DNA of 64,000 nt from Peribacillus kribbensis DSM 17871. GTDB taxonomy: Bacteria; Bacillota; Bacilli; Bacillales; DSM-1321. The notes beneath the pieces were generated by a model. It was not told the DNA's origin and did no database searches. It saw only the letters and a program-made list of their open reading frames with translations. Positions 9,195-18,082 of this stretch are shown one piece after another. The stretch covers positions 1-64,000 of the forward strand of contig NZ_KE387242.1 of NCBI RefSeq assembly GCF_000430765.1. Reading direction: 5' to 3'. A program made the position numbers and the translations under genes. How positions within the stretch are numbered: position 1 is the stretch's first letter; every line of letters begins with the position of its first letter.

Positions 9195-10621
9195 CACTGG
9201 TTGCCTCCTTTGTCTCTGTTTTTATACCAATCTCTAAACCTTTCTTTATTTGGTGCAGGGAAATCCCTGATCTCGGTCCAGGCTTTTAATGGGCCCGGCC
9301 CTTTTTTAATTTTATCTCCTTGAGTAAATGGATTCATCGCTGCAGGAGCGATTTTCGATCCAAGCTTGTACAGGGAAGGAGACGCTGCACCTAATCCGAA
9401 TGCTTTCATTGCCAGCTTTTCCGAGATTGGTGCTTGTCCTGTATTTTCAACTATGTTCTGCCGGTGCTTGTGCAGGAGTTGATGGAGCGGGATTTTGACA
9501 GGACATACGTCCGTGCACGCTCCGCATAATGTAGATGCATAAGGGAGTTCTTTATAATCCTCATAGCCGCCAAGCAGTGGCGATAATACCGCTCCGATCG
9601 GGCCGGAGTAGATCGAGCCATATGAATGTCCGCCGACATGGCGGTAAACGGGACAGGTATTGATGCACGCGGCACAACGAATGCATTGAAGGATGGACTG
9701 GAATTCACCGCCAAGGATTTGTGAGCGCCCATTATCCACGATGACAAGGTGAAATTCTTCAGGTCCATCCACATCGAATTCCTCCCTTGGGCCAGTCAGT
9801 ACTGTAATATAACTGGTGAGCTTTTGACCAACCGCACTTCTGGTAAGCAGGCTTACGAGAACTTCCAATTCCTCGAAGGTAGGTACGAGACGCTCCATTC
9901 CCATTACGGTAATCTGCGTTTTTGGCAATGCCGTAACCAGATCTGCGTTTCCCTCATTTGTAACCAGGCTGAATGAGCCGGTTTCCGCCACGGCAAAGTT
10001 GCACCCCGTAATGCCTATATCGGCCGAAAGAAATTCCTCGCGGAGCTTTAGGCGTGCATGTCCTGCAAGTTCCTCCGGCTTTGATGTTTTTTGATATCCA
10101 AGTCTTTCCGCAAACACGTCCCGGATCTGTTCTTTGTTTTTATGAAGCGCAGGTACAACGATATGGGAAGGGGGATCATGATCATCAACCTGGAGAATAT
10201 ATTCTCCGAGGTCTGTTTCAATTACCTCGCACCCAGCCTGTTTTAAGCAGTCGTTCAAAGCAATTTCCTCGGTAACCATTGACTTAGCTTTGACTACTTT
10301 TTTTGCATTTTTTCTTTTGACGACGTCCTGGATATATTGATTTGCTTCCTCTCCGGTTTGTGCAAAGAAGACATGGCCTCCTCGGCTGGCGATATTCTCG
10401 CTAAGCTGCTGTAAATAATAATCTAAATGTTCAAGAACATGCTGGCGGATTTCTTCCCCATGGGATCTCCAGTCCTCCCAGTTTCCGAGTTCTTCTGCAG
10501 CATCATTGCGCCGGGTGCCCATCCTTTCCTGGGCACCAGCTACGGCACCCCGCATAAATGAATCATGGATGCCTTGGTCTACACGTTCCTTGAAATCGCC
10601 TGTACCAATTTTCATTGTCAT
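9194..10621 (-). CDS. lutB: L-lactate utilisation protein LutB (iron-sulfur)
   Basis: 475 residues. An N-terminal LUD domain (about 60-300, with [20 protein letters not shown]) is followed by two [4Fe-4S] ferredoxin-type motifs, [12 protein letters not shown] (from about residue 313) and [10 protein letters not shown], and a C-terminal LutB tail. It transfers electrons from L-lactate oxidation together with LutA and LutC. Length and domain order match Bacillus LutB. The start is ATG 10621 with GAAGGAG upstream; an ATG two codons later is also possible. It is translationally coupled to lutC. Confidence 0.95.
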   Translation of the reverse strand: MTMKIGTGDFKERVDQGIHDSFMRGAVAGAQERMGTRRNDAAEELGNWEDWRSHGEEIRQHVLEHLDYYLQQLSENIASRGGHVFFAQTGEEANQYIQDVVKRKNAKKVVKAKSMVTEEIALNDCLKQAGCEVIETDLGEYILQVDDHDPPSHIVVPALHKNKEQIRDVFAERLGYQKTSKPEELAGHARLKLREEFLSADIGITGCNFAVAETGSFSLVTNEGNADLVTALPKTQITVMGMERLVPTFEELEVLVSLLTRSAVGQKLTSYITVLTGPREEFDVDGPEEFHLVIVDNGRSQILGGEFQSILQCIRCAACINTCPVYRHVGGHSYGSIYSGPIGAVLSPLLGGYEDYKELPYASTLCGACTDVCPVKIPLHQLLHKHRQNIVENTGQAPISEKLAMKAFGLGAASPSLYKLGSKIAPAAMNPFTQGDKIKKGPGPLKAWTEIRDFPAPNKERFRDWYKNRDKGGNQ

Positions 10622-10666
10622 AAGAATCCTGCTCCTTCACTGTATATGTTGACAAATGCTGCGTAT

Positions 10667-11383
10667 TTATCGGCTGTTTAACACTTCGGCAATATGCATG
10701 ACTTTAATAGGTTTTCCCGTCCGGTCAATCCGTCCGCCGATATTCATCATGCAGCCGGCGTCAGCGCCAATCAAATAATCGGCCCCAGTCTCCTCAACAT
10801 GTGTAACTTTTTCATCGACCATCTGCTCAGAAATCTGAGCCATCTTGACCGAGAAGGTGCCCCCAAAACCGCAGCATTGCTCTTTACCCGGCAGTTCTGT
10901 ATATTCCAGTCCCTTCACATTATTCAATAGAATCATAGGGGCTGATTTTACACCCAGCAATCTTGTCATATGGCATGAGGTATGATAGGTGGCTTTACCG
11001 TTTAGCTGTGCCCCGACATCTTCGATATGTAACACATCGACAATAAACTGCGTTAATTCGTATGTCTTTTCGGCGAGCTGCTGTGCCAGCAGCCCCCATT
11101 CATGATCCTCTTTAAAGATATGTGGATACTCCTTAAACATAGCAACACAGGATCCTGATGGTGAAACAACATATTCGGCATTTTGGAATGTACGGATCAT
11201 CCTTTTCATGGCTTCTTTGGATTCTCGTACGTATCCGCTGTTGTATGCAGGCTGCCCGCAGCAGACCTGGCTTTCGGGAAAAATAATCTCACATCCAAGA
11301 CGTTCCAGCAGCTCCACTGTTGCTTTTCCTACATTGCTTTGAAACATGTCAACAAGACAGGTTGCAAAAAGGGTTACTTTCAT
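10667..11383 (-). CDS. lutA: L-lactate utilisation protein LutA
   Basis: 238 residues with two cysteine-rich CCG domains: [11 protein letters not shown] in the first and CHMTRLL plus CCGFGGTFS in the second. These domains bind unusual iron-sulfur centres, as in heterodisulfide reductase and GlpC. It is the first gene of the lutABC operon. The start is preceded by AAGGAGAGG. A 13-bp palindrome at 11445-11457, 62 nt upstream, is the likely operator. Confidence 0.95.
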   Translation of the reverse strand: MKVTLFATCLVDMFQSNVGKATVELLERLGCEIIFPESQVCCGQPAYNSGYVRESKEAMKRMIRTFQNAEYVVSPSGSCVAMFKEYPHIFKEDHEWGLLAQQLAEKTYELTQFIVDVLHIEDVGAQLNGKATYHTSCHMTRLLGVKSAPMILLNNVKGLEYTELPGKEQCCGFGGTFSVKMAQISEQMVDEKVTHVEETGADYLIGADAGCMMNIGGRIDRTGKPIKVMHIAEVLNSR

Positions 11384-11444
11384 TGTTAAACCTCTCCTTG
11401 GGTAACGGATTCTTTCTGGGCGTGCAAACTATTATAGAGAACAG

Positions 11445-11457
11445 GTCATCAGATGAC
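11445..11457. promoter_or_regulatory. Palindromic operator in front of lutA
   Basis: GTCATC-A-GATGAC is a perfect 6+1+6 palindrome. The identical 13-mer occurs at 12508-12520 in front of the lactate permease gene. Two identical copies flanking a GntR gene, each in front of a lactate gene, point to the operator of that regulator. Confidence 0.75.
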
Positions 11458-11537
11458 TTGTTTAAAAAATAAAAATTCAAAATTATTTTACTACATATTT
11501 AATAAAATTTGAAAGGGTTTGCATTCCTATTTTAAAA

Positions 11538-11569
11538 AACCACCTTTTAACATTTGTTAAAAAGGTGGT
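11538..11569 (-). terminator. Terminator of the GntR regulator gene
   Basis: A long stem (ACCACCTTTTAACA with TGTTAAAAAGGTGGT, one bulge), followed on the minus strand by TTTTTTAAAAT. It separates the regulator transcript from lutABC. Confidence 0.8.
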
Positions 11570-11595
11570 GCCTGTAGCTGCTTTCATATTCCCGA

Positions 11596-12312
11596 TTAAG
11601 ATTGAAAAATATTTTTATGAAGGACATTCTCTACATTTTCGATATGCTGGTGCATGATGGAGCGTGCCTTCTCCGGATTTTGTTCTTTTATGGCATTATA
11701 GATCGCTGCATGTTCTTCATAAAGCCGGTCTGCAGTGGCCTGTTTTGAAAAAAGCCAGAGGTCTCTGGTTTCCTTTATGGTTTCCGCCATCATTCCGGAT
11801 ACATGGTTCATGAGGCTGCTTAAAAGCGGGTTTTTAGAGCCTTCTGCAATAGCTAGATGAAACTTGACATCTGCTTGCTCACTGAGCTTTTCGTTCCCGC
11901 TTGATTGCTTCATTTCCTTCAATGCATGTTCCATATCAAGAAGGTTGGAGTCAGATCTTTTTTGGGCCGCAGAATATGCTGTTCCGACTTCAAGGATTTT
12001 TCTTACCTCGAGCAGGTGGGCGATGTCTTCCTTATTCATTAAAATGGCAGCTGATACAGGATAAGCAATGTGATCCGTTTCGAATTGCTTGATATATGTT
12101 CCTTCACCTTGCCTGATTTCAATGAGTCCCATGGCCTTTAGGGATGTCAGGGCTTCTCTTATGGCCGAGCGCCCAACCTGAAAGTGGGAGGCGAGCTGCT
12201 CGACTGAATCTAGTTTTTCGCCCGGTTTTAAATTGCCTGACCGAATCATATCATGAATGGCTTCAGCAACCTGCTCATATATTTTTTTGGGCTTGATTTT
12301 CTTATATTCCAA
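11596..12312 (-). CDS. lutR: FadR-type GntR regulator of lactate genes (LutR-like)
   Basis: 238 residues. An N-terminal winged helix typical of GntR (about 10-75: YEQVAEAIHDMIRSGNLKPG, then a recognition region VGRSAIREALTSLKAMGLIE) is joined to an all-helical FCD effector domain (about 95-230). Such proteins repress until they bind their carboxylic acid ligand, here most likely lactate. The TTG start has GGAGG 7 nt upstream. It lies between lutABC and the divergent lactate permease gene, each with the same palindrome. The gene name rests on context. Confidence 0.85.
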   Translation of the reverse strand: MEYKKIKPKKIYEQVAEAIHDMIRSGNLKPGEKLDSVEQLASHFQVGRSAIREALTSLKAMGLIEIRQGEGTYIKQFETDHIAYPVSAAILMNKEDIAHLLEVRKILEVGTAYSAAQKRSDSNLLDMEHALKEMKQSSGNEKLSEQADVKFHLAIAEGSKNPLLSSLMNHVSGMMAETIKETRDLWLFSKQATADRLYEEHAAIYNAIKEQNPEKARSIMHQHIENVENVLHKNIFQS

Positions 12313-12451
12313 CAGATAGCCTCCAAACGAACAATGATGGGTAATTTTCTACTGATATTATACACTGTTTTGGGAGATGAGGAGAACAGATTCTTACTAA
12401 TGTTGGAAAAAAGCCCCATAGATAAGGGGTAAATGAAAAATATAAAAATAG

Positions 12452-12480
12452 TTGAAAATTTTGAAAATGCTATTTATACT
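12452..12480 (+). promoter_or_regulatory. Sigma-A promoter of the lactate permease
   Basis: TTGAAA (12452-12457), an exact 17-nt spacer and TATACT (12475-12480). Transcription should start near 12487, placing the palindrome at about +21 to +33 and the cre box at about +42 to +55. Confidence 0.7.
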
Positions 12481-12507
12481 CTTTTTAAGCAGATGGGTAA
12501 TCACCTA

Positions 12508-12520
12508 GTCATCAGATGAC
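12508..12520. promoter_or_regulatory. Palindromic operator in front of the lactate permease
   Basis: The same 13-mer GTCATCAGATGAC as at 11445-11457, lying just downstream of the predicted start of transcription, where a bound repressor would block elongation. Confidence 0.75.
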
Positions 12521-12528
12521 CATACATT

Positions 12529-12542
12529 TGAAAGCGATTACT
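12529..12542 (+). promoter_or_regulatory. cre box (CcpA site), lactate permease
   Basis: TGAAAGCGATTACT matches the cre consensus TGWAANCGNTNWCA at all but the last base. The position inside the leader fits roadblock repression when preferred sugars are present. Confidence 0.6.
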
Positions 12543-12586
12543 TTAAGTGAAGGAGCATGTTTGTACAAAATTAAAGGAGGAACCTT

Positions 12587-14281
12587 ATGTCATTTCAGCA
12601 GAATTTCACCGCCGTAGGAGATAATCTCGCACTCTCCTCGATTATTGCCCTGATTCCTATCTTATATTTTTTCTGGGCACTGGCAATTAAACGAATGAAA
12701 GGCCATATTGCAGGACTTACAACACTTATCGTGGCCTTGCTGACTGCCGTTCTGGCTTTTAAGATGCCGGCAGGAATGGCTGTAATGTCAGCCACTCAGG
12801 GAGCCGTTTACGGTATATTGCCAATCGGATGGATCATCATCACTTCTGTTTTCTTGTATAAGCTAACCGTGAAGACCGGCCAGTTTGACATTATTCGGAA
12901 TTCAGTATTATCCATTACAGAAGACCGCCGGATCCAGGCATTGTTGATAGCATTCTCGTTTGGAGCCTTCCTTGAAGGGGCTGCAGGCTTTGGGGCCCCG
13001 GTGGCGATTTCGGCAGCACTTTTGGTTGGGCTGGGCTTTAATCCCTTATTTGCAGCAGGGCTGTGCCTAATTGCCAACACCGCTCCTGTTGCTTTTGGGG
13101 CAATCGGTATTCCTGTAATCGCAGTGGAGGGACCAACAGGTGTCCCGGCGATGGAAATATCTAAGATGATCGGCCGACAGCTTCCATTTATCTCCTTTTT
13201 TATACCTTTTTATTTAGTAGTGATCATGGCAGGTTTTAAAAAAGCAATGGAAATCATTCCAGCTATTTTAGTCTCTGGAGTTTCCTTTGCATTGACACAG
13301 TATATAACTTCCAACTTTCTTGGACCTGAACTGCCCGATATTCTTTCAGCTCTCGTCTCCTTGTTCGCAATGGTGATTTTCTTGAAATTCTGGAAACCGA
13401 AGACTGTCTTCCGCTTTCCGGGGGAGCAGGAAATGGCTGCTACTGTAGCCTTCGATGCAGCTGTAAGCAGCAAGAAGCAGTATACCAAAGGACAGGTGTT
13501 TAAGGCATGGTCTCCGTTCCTGGTACTGACTGGAATGATCTCCCTTTGGGGGGTTCCCGTCTTGAAGCTTGCTTTAACAGGGCACTATGAAGGGAGCAGT
13601 GCCATATTAAAAGTGGTTAATTCCTTGGGACATGCCTTAACCTTTGCCCCGGAAGTACCTGCTTTGAATAACAAAGTCATCAATACTGTTGGTGATGCCA
13701 TCGCTGCCGTTTATAAGCTTGAATTTTTAGGGGCGGCAGGAACTGCGATTTTAATTGCGGCCATTATTACGAAGTACATCATGGGAATCTCTTGGAAAAA
13801 CTGGGCTTCCATTTTCGGCGAGACACTAAGTGAGTTGAAATTTCCGATACTTACCATTTGCTCAGTGGTAGGCTTTGCCTATGTGATCAACGCTTCAGGC
13901 ATGAGCACTACGCTTGGGATGGCACTTGCCAAGACAGGATCGTTATTGTTTCCGTTCTTTGCTCCATTTCTTGGCTGGCTCGGGGTTTTCATTACTGGCT
14001 CGGATACGTCAGCAAACCTTTTATTTGGAAACCTTCAGAAGATTACAGCAGAGTCGATAGGTATGAACCCCATACTTGCGATTGCAGCAAACTCTTCAGG
14101 AGGGGTTGCTGGAAAGATGATATCACCGCAATCGATTGCAGTGGCCTGCGCAGCTGCAGGACTAGCGGGAAAAGAATCAGACTTATTCCGTTTTACAGTA
14201 AAGCACAGTTTGTTTCTCGTAGCCTTAATAGGAATCATAACATTCTTGCAGAATACGGTTCTTTCTTGGATGATTCCTTAA
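12587..14281 (+). CDS. lctP: L-lactate permease (LctP family)
   Basis: 564 residues, the usual LctP length, with about 13 hydrophobic segments spread over the whole protein. Family stretches include FGAFLEGAAGFGAPVAIS, FITGSDTSANLLFG and a conserved GKMISPQSIAVACAA near the C terminus. It imports L-lactate (often also D-lactate or glycolate) with protons across the cytoplasmic membrane. A strong site, AAAGGAGG, precedes the ATG. It is followed by glcDF on the same strand, so uptake and oxidation genes are grouped. Confidence 0.95.
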   Translation: MSFQQNFTAVGDNLALSSIIALIPILYFFWALAIKRMKGHIAGLTTLIVALLTAVLAFKMPAGMAVMSATQGAVYGILPIGWIIITSVFLYKLTVKTGQFDIIRNSVLSITEDRRIQALLIAFSFGAFLEGAAGFGAPVAISAALLVGLGFNPLFAAGLCLIANTAPVAFGAIGIPVIAVEGPTGVPAMEISKMIGRQLPFISFFIPFYLVVIMAGFKKAMEIIPAILVSGVSFALTQYITSNFLGPELPDILSALVSLFAMVIFLKFWKPKTVFRFPGEQEMAATVAFDAAVSSKKQYTKGQVFKAWSPFLVLTGMISLWGVPVLKLALTGHYEGSSAILKVVNSLGHALTFAPEVPALNNKVINTVGDAIAAVYKLEFLGAAGTAILIAAIITKYIMGISWKNWASIFGETLSELKFPILTICSVVGFAYVINASGMSTTLGMALAKTGSLLFPFFAPFLGWLGVFITGSDTSANLLFGNLQKITAESIGMNPILAIAANSSGGVAGKMISPQSIAVACAAAGLAGKESDLFRFTVKHSLFLVALIGIITFLQNTVLSWMIP

Positions 14282-14388
14282 TTCACTGCATATAGAATGA
14301 GTTTTAGAAAACCGTTTAGCGGTTGTAAATAGGGATGCATTTGATACTTGGCAATCAATACGTTTAATACAGAAATGGGGGAGTAGAA

Positions 14389-15801
14389 TTGCTGGCTATC
14401 CTAGTGAAAGAAAAAATAATTGCCGTTGTGACGAGTGAGAATTTCGATGATTCAAAAACAGGGCGGCTCGTTTATTCATATGATTCCACACCGAATTATC
14501 AAGCGCTTCCAGATGCAGTTGTCAGCCCAAGAAATACGGCAGAGGTAGCGGAAATTGTTAAGATTTGTAATGAACATCAGATCCCCATTGTTCCGCGGGG
14601 CTCCGGCACCAACCTATGCGGCGGCACCTGCCCTCTTGAAGGAGGGATTGTGATGCTGTTTAAGCATATGAATAAAATCCTTGAAATTGATGAAGAAAAT
14701 TTAACTGCGACCGTACAGCCAGGGGTCATTACATATGATGTAATTACTGCAGTAGAATCAAAAGGTCTATTTTACCCGCCTGACCCGGGTTCCATGAAAA
14801 TCTCGACAATCGGCGGCAACATTAATGAAAACTCCGGCGGTCTTCGCGGTTTGAAGTACGGTGTTACAAGGGATTACGTCATGGCCCTGGAAATTGTACT
14901 GCCTAACGGGGAGATTATCCGTACAGGCGGAAAGCTAGCCAAGGATGTAGCAGGTTATGACTTTACCCGTCTTTATGTCGGATCTGAAGGGACACTTGGA
15001 ATTGTAACGGAGGCAACCTTAAAGCTTATTCCGATTCCGGACGCAAAAAAGACGATGCTCGCTCTATATCAGGATATGGAAGCAGCTGCGAGATCCGTTT
15101 CCAAGATCATTGCAAATAAAATCATACCGGCCACGCTGGAGTTCCTTGATCAGCCGACTTTAAAGGTAGTAGAAGACTACGCCAGAATTGGTCTCCCGAC
15201 AGATGTAAAGGCGGTTCTATTAATTGAACAGGACGGCCCACCAGAAGTAGTGGAACGGGATATTATAAAAATTTCTGAGATTTGCAGGCAGGAAATGGCG
15301 GTATCTGTTCAAATCGCTCAGTCTGAAACAGAAGCCGAGGCTTTACGGACAGCTCGAAGGACGGCCCTTTCGGCACTTGCCCGCCTAAAGCCGACGACCA
15401 TACTTGAAGACGCGACCGTACCCAGATCAGAAATCGCAAAAATGGTGAAAGCGATCAATGATATTGCCGCTAAATACAAATTAGATATCTGTACATTCGG
15501 CCATGCAGGGGATGGGAATCTGCATCCGACATGCCCGACTGACGCGCGGAACCATGAGGAAATGGAAAGAGTGGAAAGAGCTTTTGCCGAGATTTTCGAA
15601 AAAGCCATTGAACTTGGCGGAACGATTACGGGTGAGCATGGCGTCGGCGTCATGAAATCCCCTTACCTTGAGTTAAAGCTTGGAAAAGCAGGGATCGCTG
15701 CCATGCAGGCTGTAAAGAACGCATTGGATCCCAATCATATCATGAACCCCGGGAAAGTATTCATGGACGATAGCAGAAAGCGGGTGAAGGTGGGACAATG
15801 A
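14389..15801 (+). CDS. glcD: Glycolate/D-lactate oxidase FAD subunit GlcD
   Basis: 470 residues. An FAD-binding PCMH domain (about 45-225, with PRGSGTNLCGGTCP and GGNINENSGG) is followed by the FAD-oxidase C-terminal domain (GHAGDGNLHP and GEHGVG). It oxidises glycolate or D-lactate to the 2-oxoacid with GlcF as electron acceptor. The TTG start is preceded by GGGGGAG. Its last codons overlap the start of glcF. Together with LutABC, the block would handle both lactate enantiomers, which is inference. Confidence 0.92.
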   Translation: MLAILVKEKIIAVVTSENFDDSKTGRLVYSYDSTPNYQALPDAVVSPRNTAEVAEIVKICNEHQIPIVPRGSGTNLCGGTCPLEGGIVMLFKHMNKILEIDEENLTATVQPGVITYDVITAVESKGLFYPPDPGSMKISTIGGNINENSGGLRGLKYGVTRDYVMALEIVLPNGEIIRTGGKLAKDVAGYDFTRLYVGSEGTLGIVTEATLKLIPIPDAKKTMLALYQDMEAAARSVSKIIANKIIPATLEFLDQPTLKVVEDYARIGLPTDVKAVLLIEQDGPPEVVERDIIKISEICRQEMAVSVQIAQSETEAEALRTARRTALSALARLKPTTILEDATVPRSEIAKMVKAINDIAAKYKLDICTFGHAGDGNLHPTCPTDARNHEEMERVERAFAEIFEKAIELGGTITGEHGVGVMKSPYLELKLGKAGIAAMQAVKNALDPNHIMNPGKVFMDDSRKRVKVGQ

Positions 15802-17135
15802 CTAAGCTTCAAGAACAGCAGACGATACAAAAACAATTTAATGAGCGTATGAATCAGGAAGAACTCCTGAATTGTATGAGGTGCGGCTTTTGCCTTCCAT
15901 CCTGCCCGACATATATTGAATCGGGTTTCCAGGAATCACACTCGCCGCGGGGCAGGATTGCCTTGATGAAGGCAGTGGTCGACGGGCTGATCGAACCGGA
16001 TGAGGATTTTGAGAGATCACTTGACCTGTGCCTGGGCTGCCGGGCTTGTGAACCAGTCTGCCCATCCGGCGTTAATTATGGTCAGCTTTTGGAAGAGGCA
16101 AGGGATATCGTGAACCAGAACAAAAGGCATTCATTGCCAGTCAGAGCGGTAAGGAAGGCTGTTTTTGAGGGATTATTCCCCCATCAAAATCGAATAAAAA
16201 ACTTAACTGGCTTGATTGGGTTTTATCAGCGTTCCGGTTTGCAGAAGGCGGCAAGAAAAACCGGCATCATGAAGCTATTGCCTGAAAATCTTGCTGCCAT
16301 GGAGAAGGTGCTTCCACCCGTCCCCACAATGAAGGAAATGAAAAACCGTCCTGAACATTTGCCATCCATCGGAACACAGACAGCCAGGGTTGCTTTCTTC
16401 AGCGGCTGTTTAATGGATACGGTTTTTCTTGAAACCAATAATGCCACGATGAAGCTGCTGCAGCTTGCCGGATGTGAAGTGGTCATACCTAAAGGACAGT
16501 CCTGCTGTGGAGCCCTTCACGGACATAGCGGGGAAAAGGAAAGTGCAAGGGGGCTGGCGAAAAAAAACATTCAGGCATTTGAAGATTTGAATGTGGACTT
16601 TATTATCACGAACGCCGGCGGCTGTGGGGCATTCCTGATGGATTATGATCACTTGCTGAAGGATGATCCGCTCTGGAAGGAACGAGCGGCCGCTTTTAAA
16701 GAAAAAATTAAGGACATCGCGGAGGTACTCGTTGCTGCAGGTTTCCATGAGAAGGTTAAATTGGAGCTGCCGCCACAGGTGGTTACCTATCAAGACTCCT
16801 GCCACCTAAGGAATGTGATGAAAACCGCATCGGCTCCAAGGCTGCTTATTCAATCCATAAAAGGTGTGGAATTCAAGGAAATGCAGCAAGCCGATCGCTG
16901 CTGCGGCTCAGCTGGAATCTATAATATTATTGAATCCGAAATGTCGATGAGATTGCTTGATTCAAAGATGGTCCATGCAAAAGCCACACATGCATCTACA
17001 ATTGTTACAGCCAATCCGGGCTGCCTGCTTCAAATGAAGCTTGGCATAGAGCGGGAAGGACTTGCTGCAAAAATGAGAGGAGTTCACTTAGTAGACCTGC
17101 TGATGGAAGCAGTGAAGAAAGAGGCGGTCGTTTAG
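15798..17135 (+). CDS. glcF: Glycolate/D-lactate oxidase iron-sulfur subunit GlcF
   Basis: 445 residues. Two [4Fe-4S] motifs, CMRCGFCLPSCPTY and CLGCRACEPVCPSG, are followed by two CCG cysteine-rich domains (SCCGALHGHSG and RCCGSAGIYN). This is the GlcF layout, passing electrons from GlcD to the membrane quinone pool. The ATG overlaps the glcD stop by 4 nt, so the two subunits are translationally coupled. No GlcE subunit is present, as usual in Bacillus. Confidence 0.92.
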   Translation: MTKLQEQQTIQKQFNERMNQEELLNCMRCGFCLPSCPTYIESGFQESHSPRGRIALMKAVVDGLIEPDEDFERSLDLCLGCRACEPVCPSGVNYGQLLEEARDIVNQNKRHSLPVRAVRKAVFEGLFPHQNRIKNLTGLIGFYQRSGLQKAARKTGIMKLLPENLAAMEKVLPPVPTMKEMKNRPEHLPSIGTQTARVAFFSGCLMDTVFLETNNATMKLLQLAGCEVVIPKGQSCCGALHGHSGEKESARGLAKKNIQAFEDLNVDFIITNAGGCGAFLMDYDHLLKDDPLWKERAAAFKEKIKDIAEVLVAAGFHEKVKLELPPQVVTYQDSCHLRNVMKTASAPRLLIQSIKGVEFKEMQQADRCCGSAGIYNIIESEMSMRLLDSKMVHAKATHASTIVTANPGCLLQMKLGIEREGLAAKMRGVHLVDLLMEAVKKEAVV

Positions 17136-17232
17136 GTTGACAGCGTATTGGAACCTGCCATTTTTTTTGGTTAGCATAAAAAGGCTTTAAGCCTGGCTGC
17201 AAAAGTAAAAAGCCTAATTGTCCTTATAAGGA

Positions 17233-17261
17233 TTGCAATTGCATGTGTTTACTGGTATGAT
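17233..17261 (+). promoter_or_regulatory. Promoter of the cold shock gene with long leader
   Basis: TTGCAA, a 17-nt spacer and TATGAT. The predicted start near 17268 leaves a leader of about 110 nt before the ATG at 17378, typical of csp genes whose leader structure makes translation cold-responsive. Confidence 0.65.
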
Positions 17262-17377
17262 AAAGAAGAATTATTTTTGTTCGGTGTAAATGTACGAGTT
17301 TCCACTTTTCGTCTTGAGAATCACTTTGGGCAAGGATAGTAATACATTGTGTGGGAACACACTGGGAGGCAACAAAA

Positions 17378-17578
17378 ATGGAACAAGGTACAGTAAAATG
17401 GTTTAACGCAGAAAAAGGTTTCGGATTCATCGAGCGTGAAGGTGGAGAAGACGTATTCGTACATTTCTCAGCTATTCAATCTGAAGGTTTCAAATCTTTA
17501 GACGAAGGCCAAAAAGTTACTTTCGACGTTGAGCAAGGTGCTCGTGGAGCTCAAGCTGCTAACGTTCAAAAAGCATAA
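17378..17578 (+). CDS. Cold shock protein (CspA family)
   Basis: 66 residues, a single five-stranded cold shock domain. RNP1 KGFGFI and RNP2 VFVHF are present, so it binds single-stranded RNA or DNA as an RNA chaperone. The start is ATG 17378 ([10 protein letters not shown]) after GGGAGG; an upstream in-frame ATG would add nine residues not found in the family. It could be cspB, cspC or cspD, and the paralogue cannot be told here. Confidence 0.97.
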   Translation: MEQGTVKWFNAEKGFGFIEREGGEDVFVHFSAIQSEGFKSLDEGQKVTFDVEQGARGAQAANVQKA

Positions 17579-17597
17579 TTTCAGCTGACATATACAA

Positions 17598-17629
17598 AAC
17601 AGGTTCTTTCATTAGAGCCTGTTTTTTTT
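17598..17629 (+). terminator. Terminator of the csp gene
   Basis: AACAGGTTCT pairs with AGAGCCTGTT around a short loop, followed by a T run, 20 nt past the stop. Confidence 0.85.
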
Positions 17630-17652
17630 ATATGCTTTTGTCCAATAAAAAA

Positions 17653-17675
17653 CCCTGCTCAGCGTTCGAGCAGGG
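17653..17675 (-). terminator. Minus-strand terminator
   Basis: CCCTGCTC pairs with GAGCAGGG, followed on the minus strand by TTTTTTATTGG. The nearest clear minus-strand gene (the response regulator) ends more than 400 nt upstream of it. Confidence 0.7.
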
Positions 17676-18082
17676 ATGGAACAGGTAATATAAAAGGTTT
17701 AAGCTAAAAGGTTTGTTTAAAGTATACCATACTATTGCTTCTATGCGGTGATTCCCGGTGATTTATTTTGTTCATTAGATAAGGGCGATTTTAGTAATGG
17801 AAATGTTCTGGCTCAAAATCCCTTCCTTTCTTGTAATTTGTTTCCTCCCCAGCTTCATGATTTCATACGTGTCACCAACAGAGTTAACGATCACGCTGCT
17901 ATTAATATCATCACTGTTGTGTTTATTTATGGAATAGAATACTCTGTAATTATTCAAGGCAGACTCCTTTTTACGCTCATATTTTATAAGTAGTTTGCCC
18001 ATAAATGAAAAAAAATCGCACATCATTGAAAGAAGATCTTAAAATGTGCCTTCACTCCTGGTCCTGAACCATTGTCTATTTT
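17676..18082. other. Intergenic stretch without a supported gene
   Basis: 407 nt. Both strands are open over about 250 nt near 17775-18026, but neither frame has a ribosome site and the translations do not resemble a family I know. The minus-strand terminator at 17653 hints that transcription from the response-regulator gene, or from a lost gene, runs through here. Confidence 0.4.

Noticed and set aside
14300-14340. Possible terminator between the lactate permease and glcD
   Set aside because: Only a short AACCG/CGGTT stem without a T run; glcDF may well be read through from the permease promoter.
8475-17135. Lactate block as a recently transferred island
   Set aside because: Codon use, ribosome sites and gene order look like ordinary Bacillus core genes, and no integrase, repeats or tRNA junctions flank it.
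17775-18026. 83-residue open frame on the minus strand (and an overlapping plus-strand frame)
   Set aside because: No ribosome site before the start, no family resemblance, and both strands are open over the same stretch.
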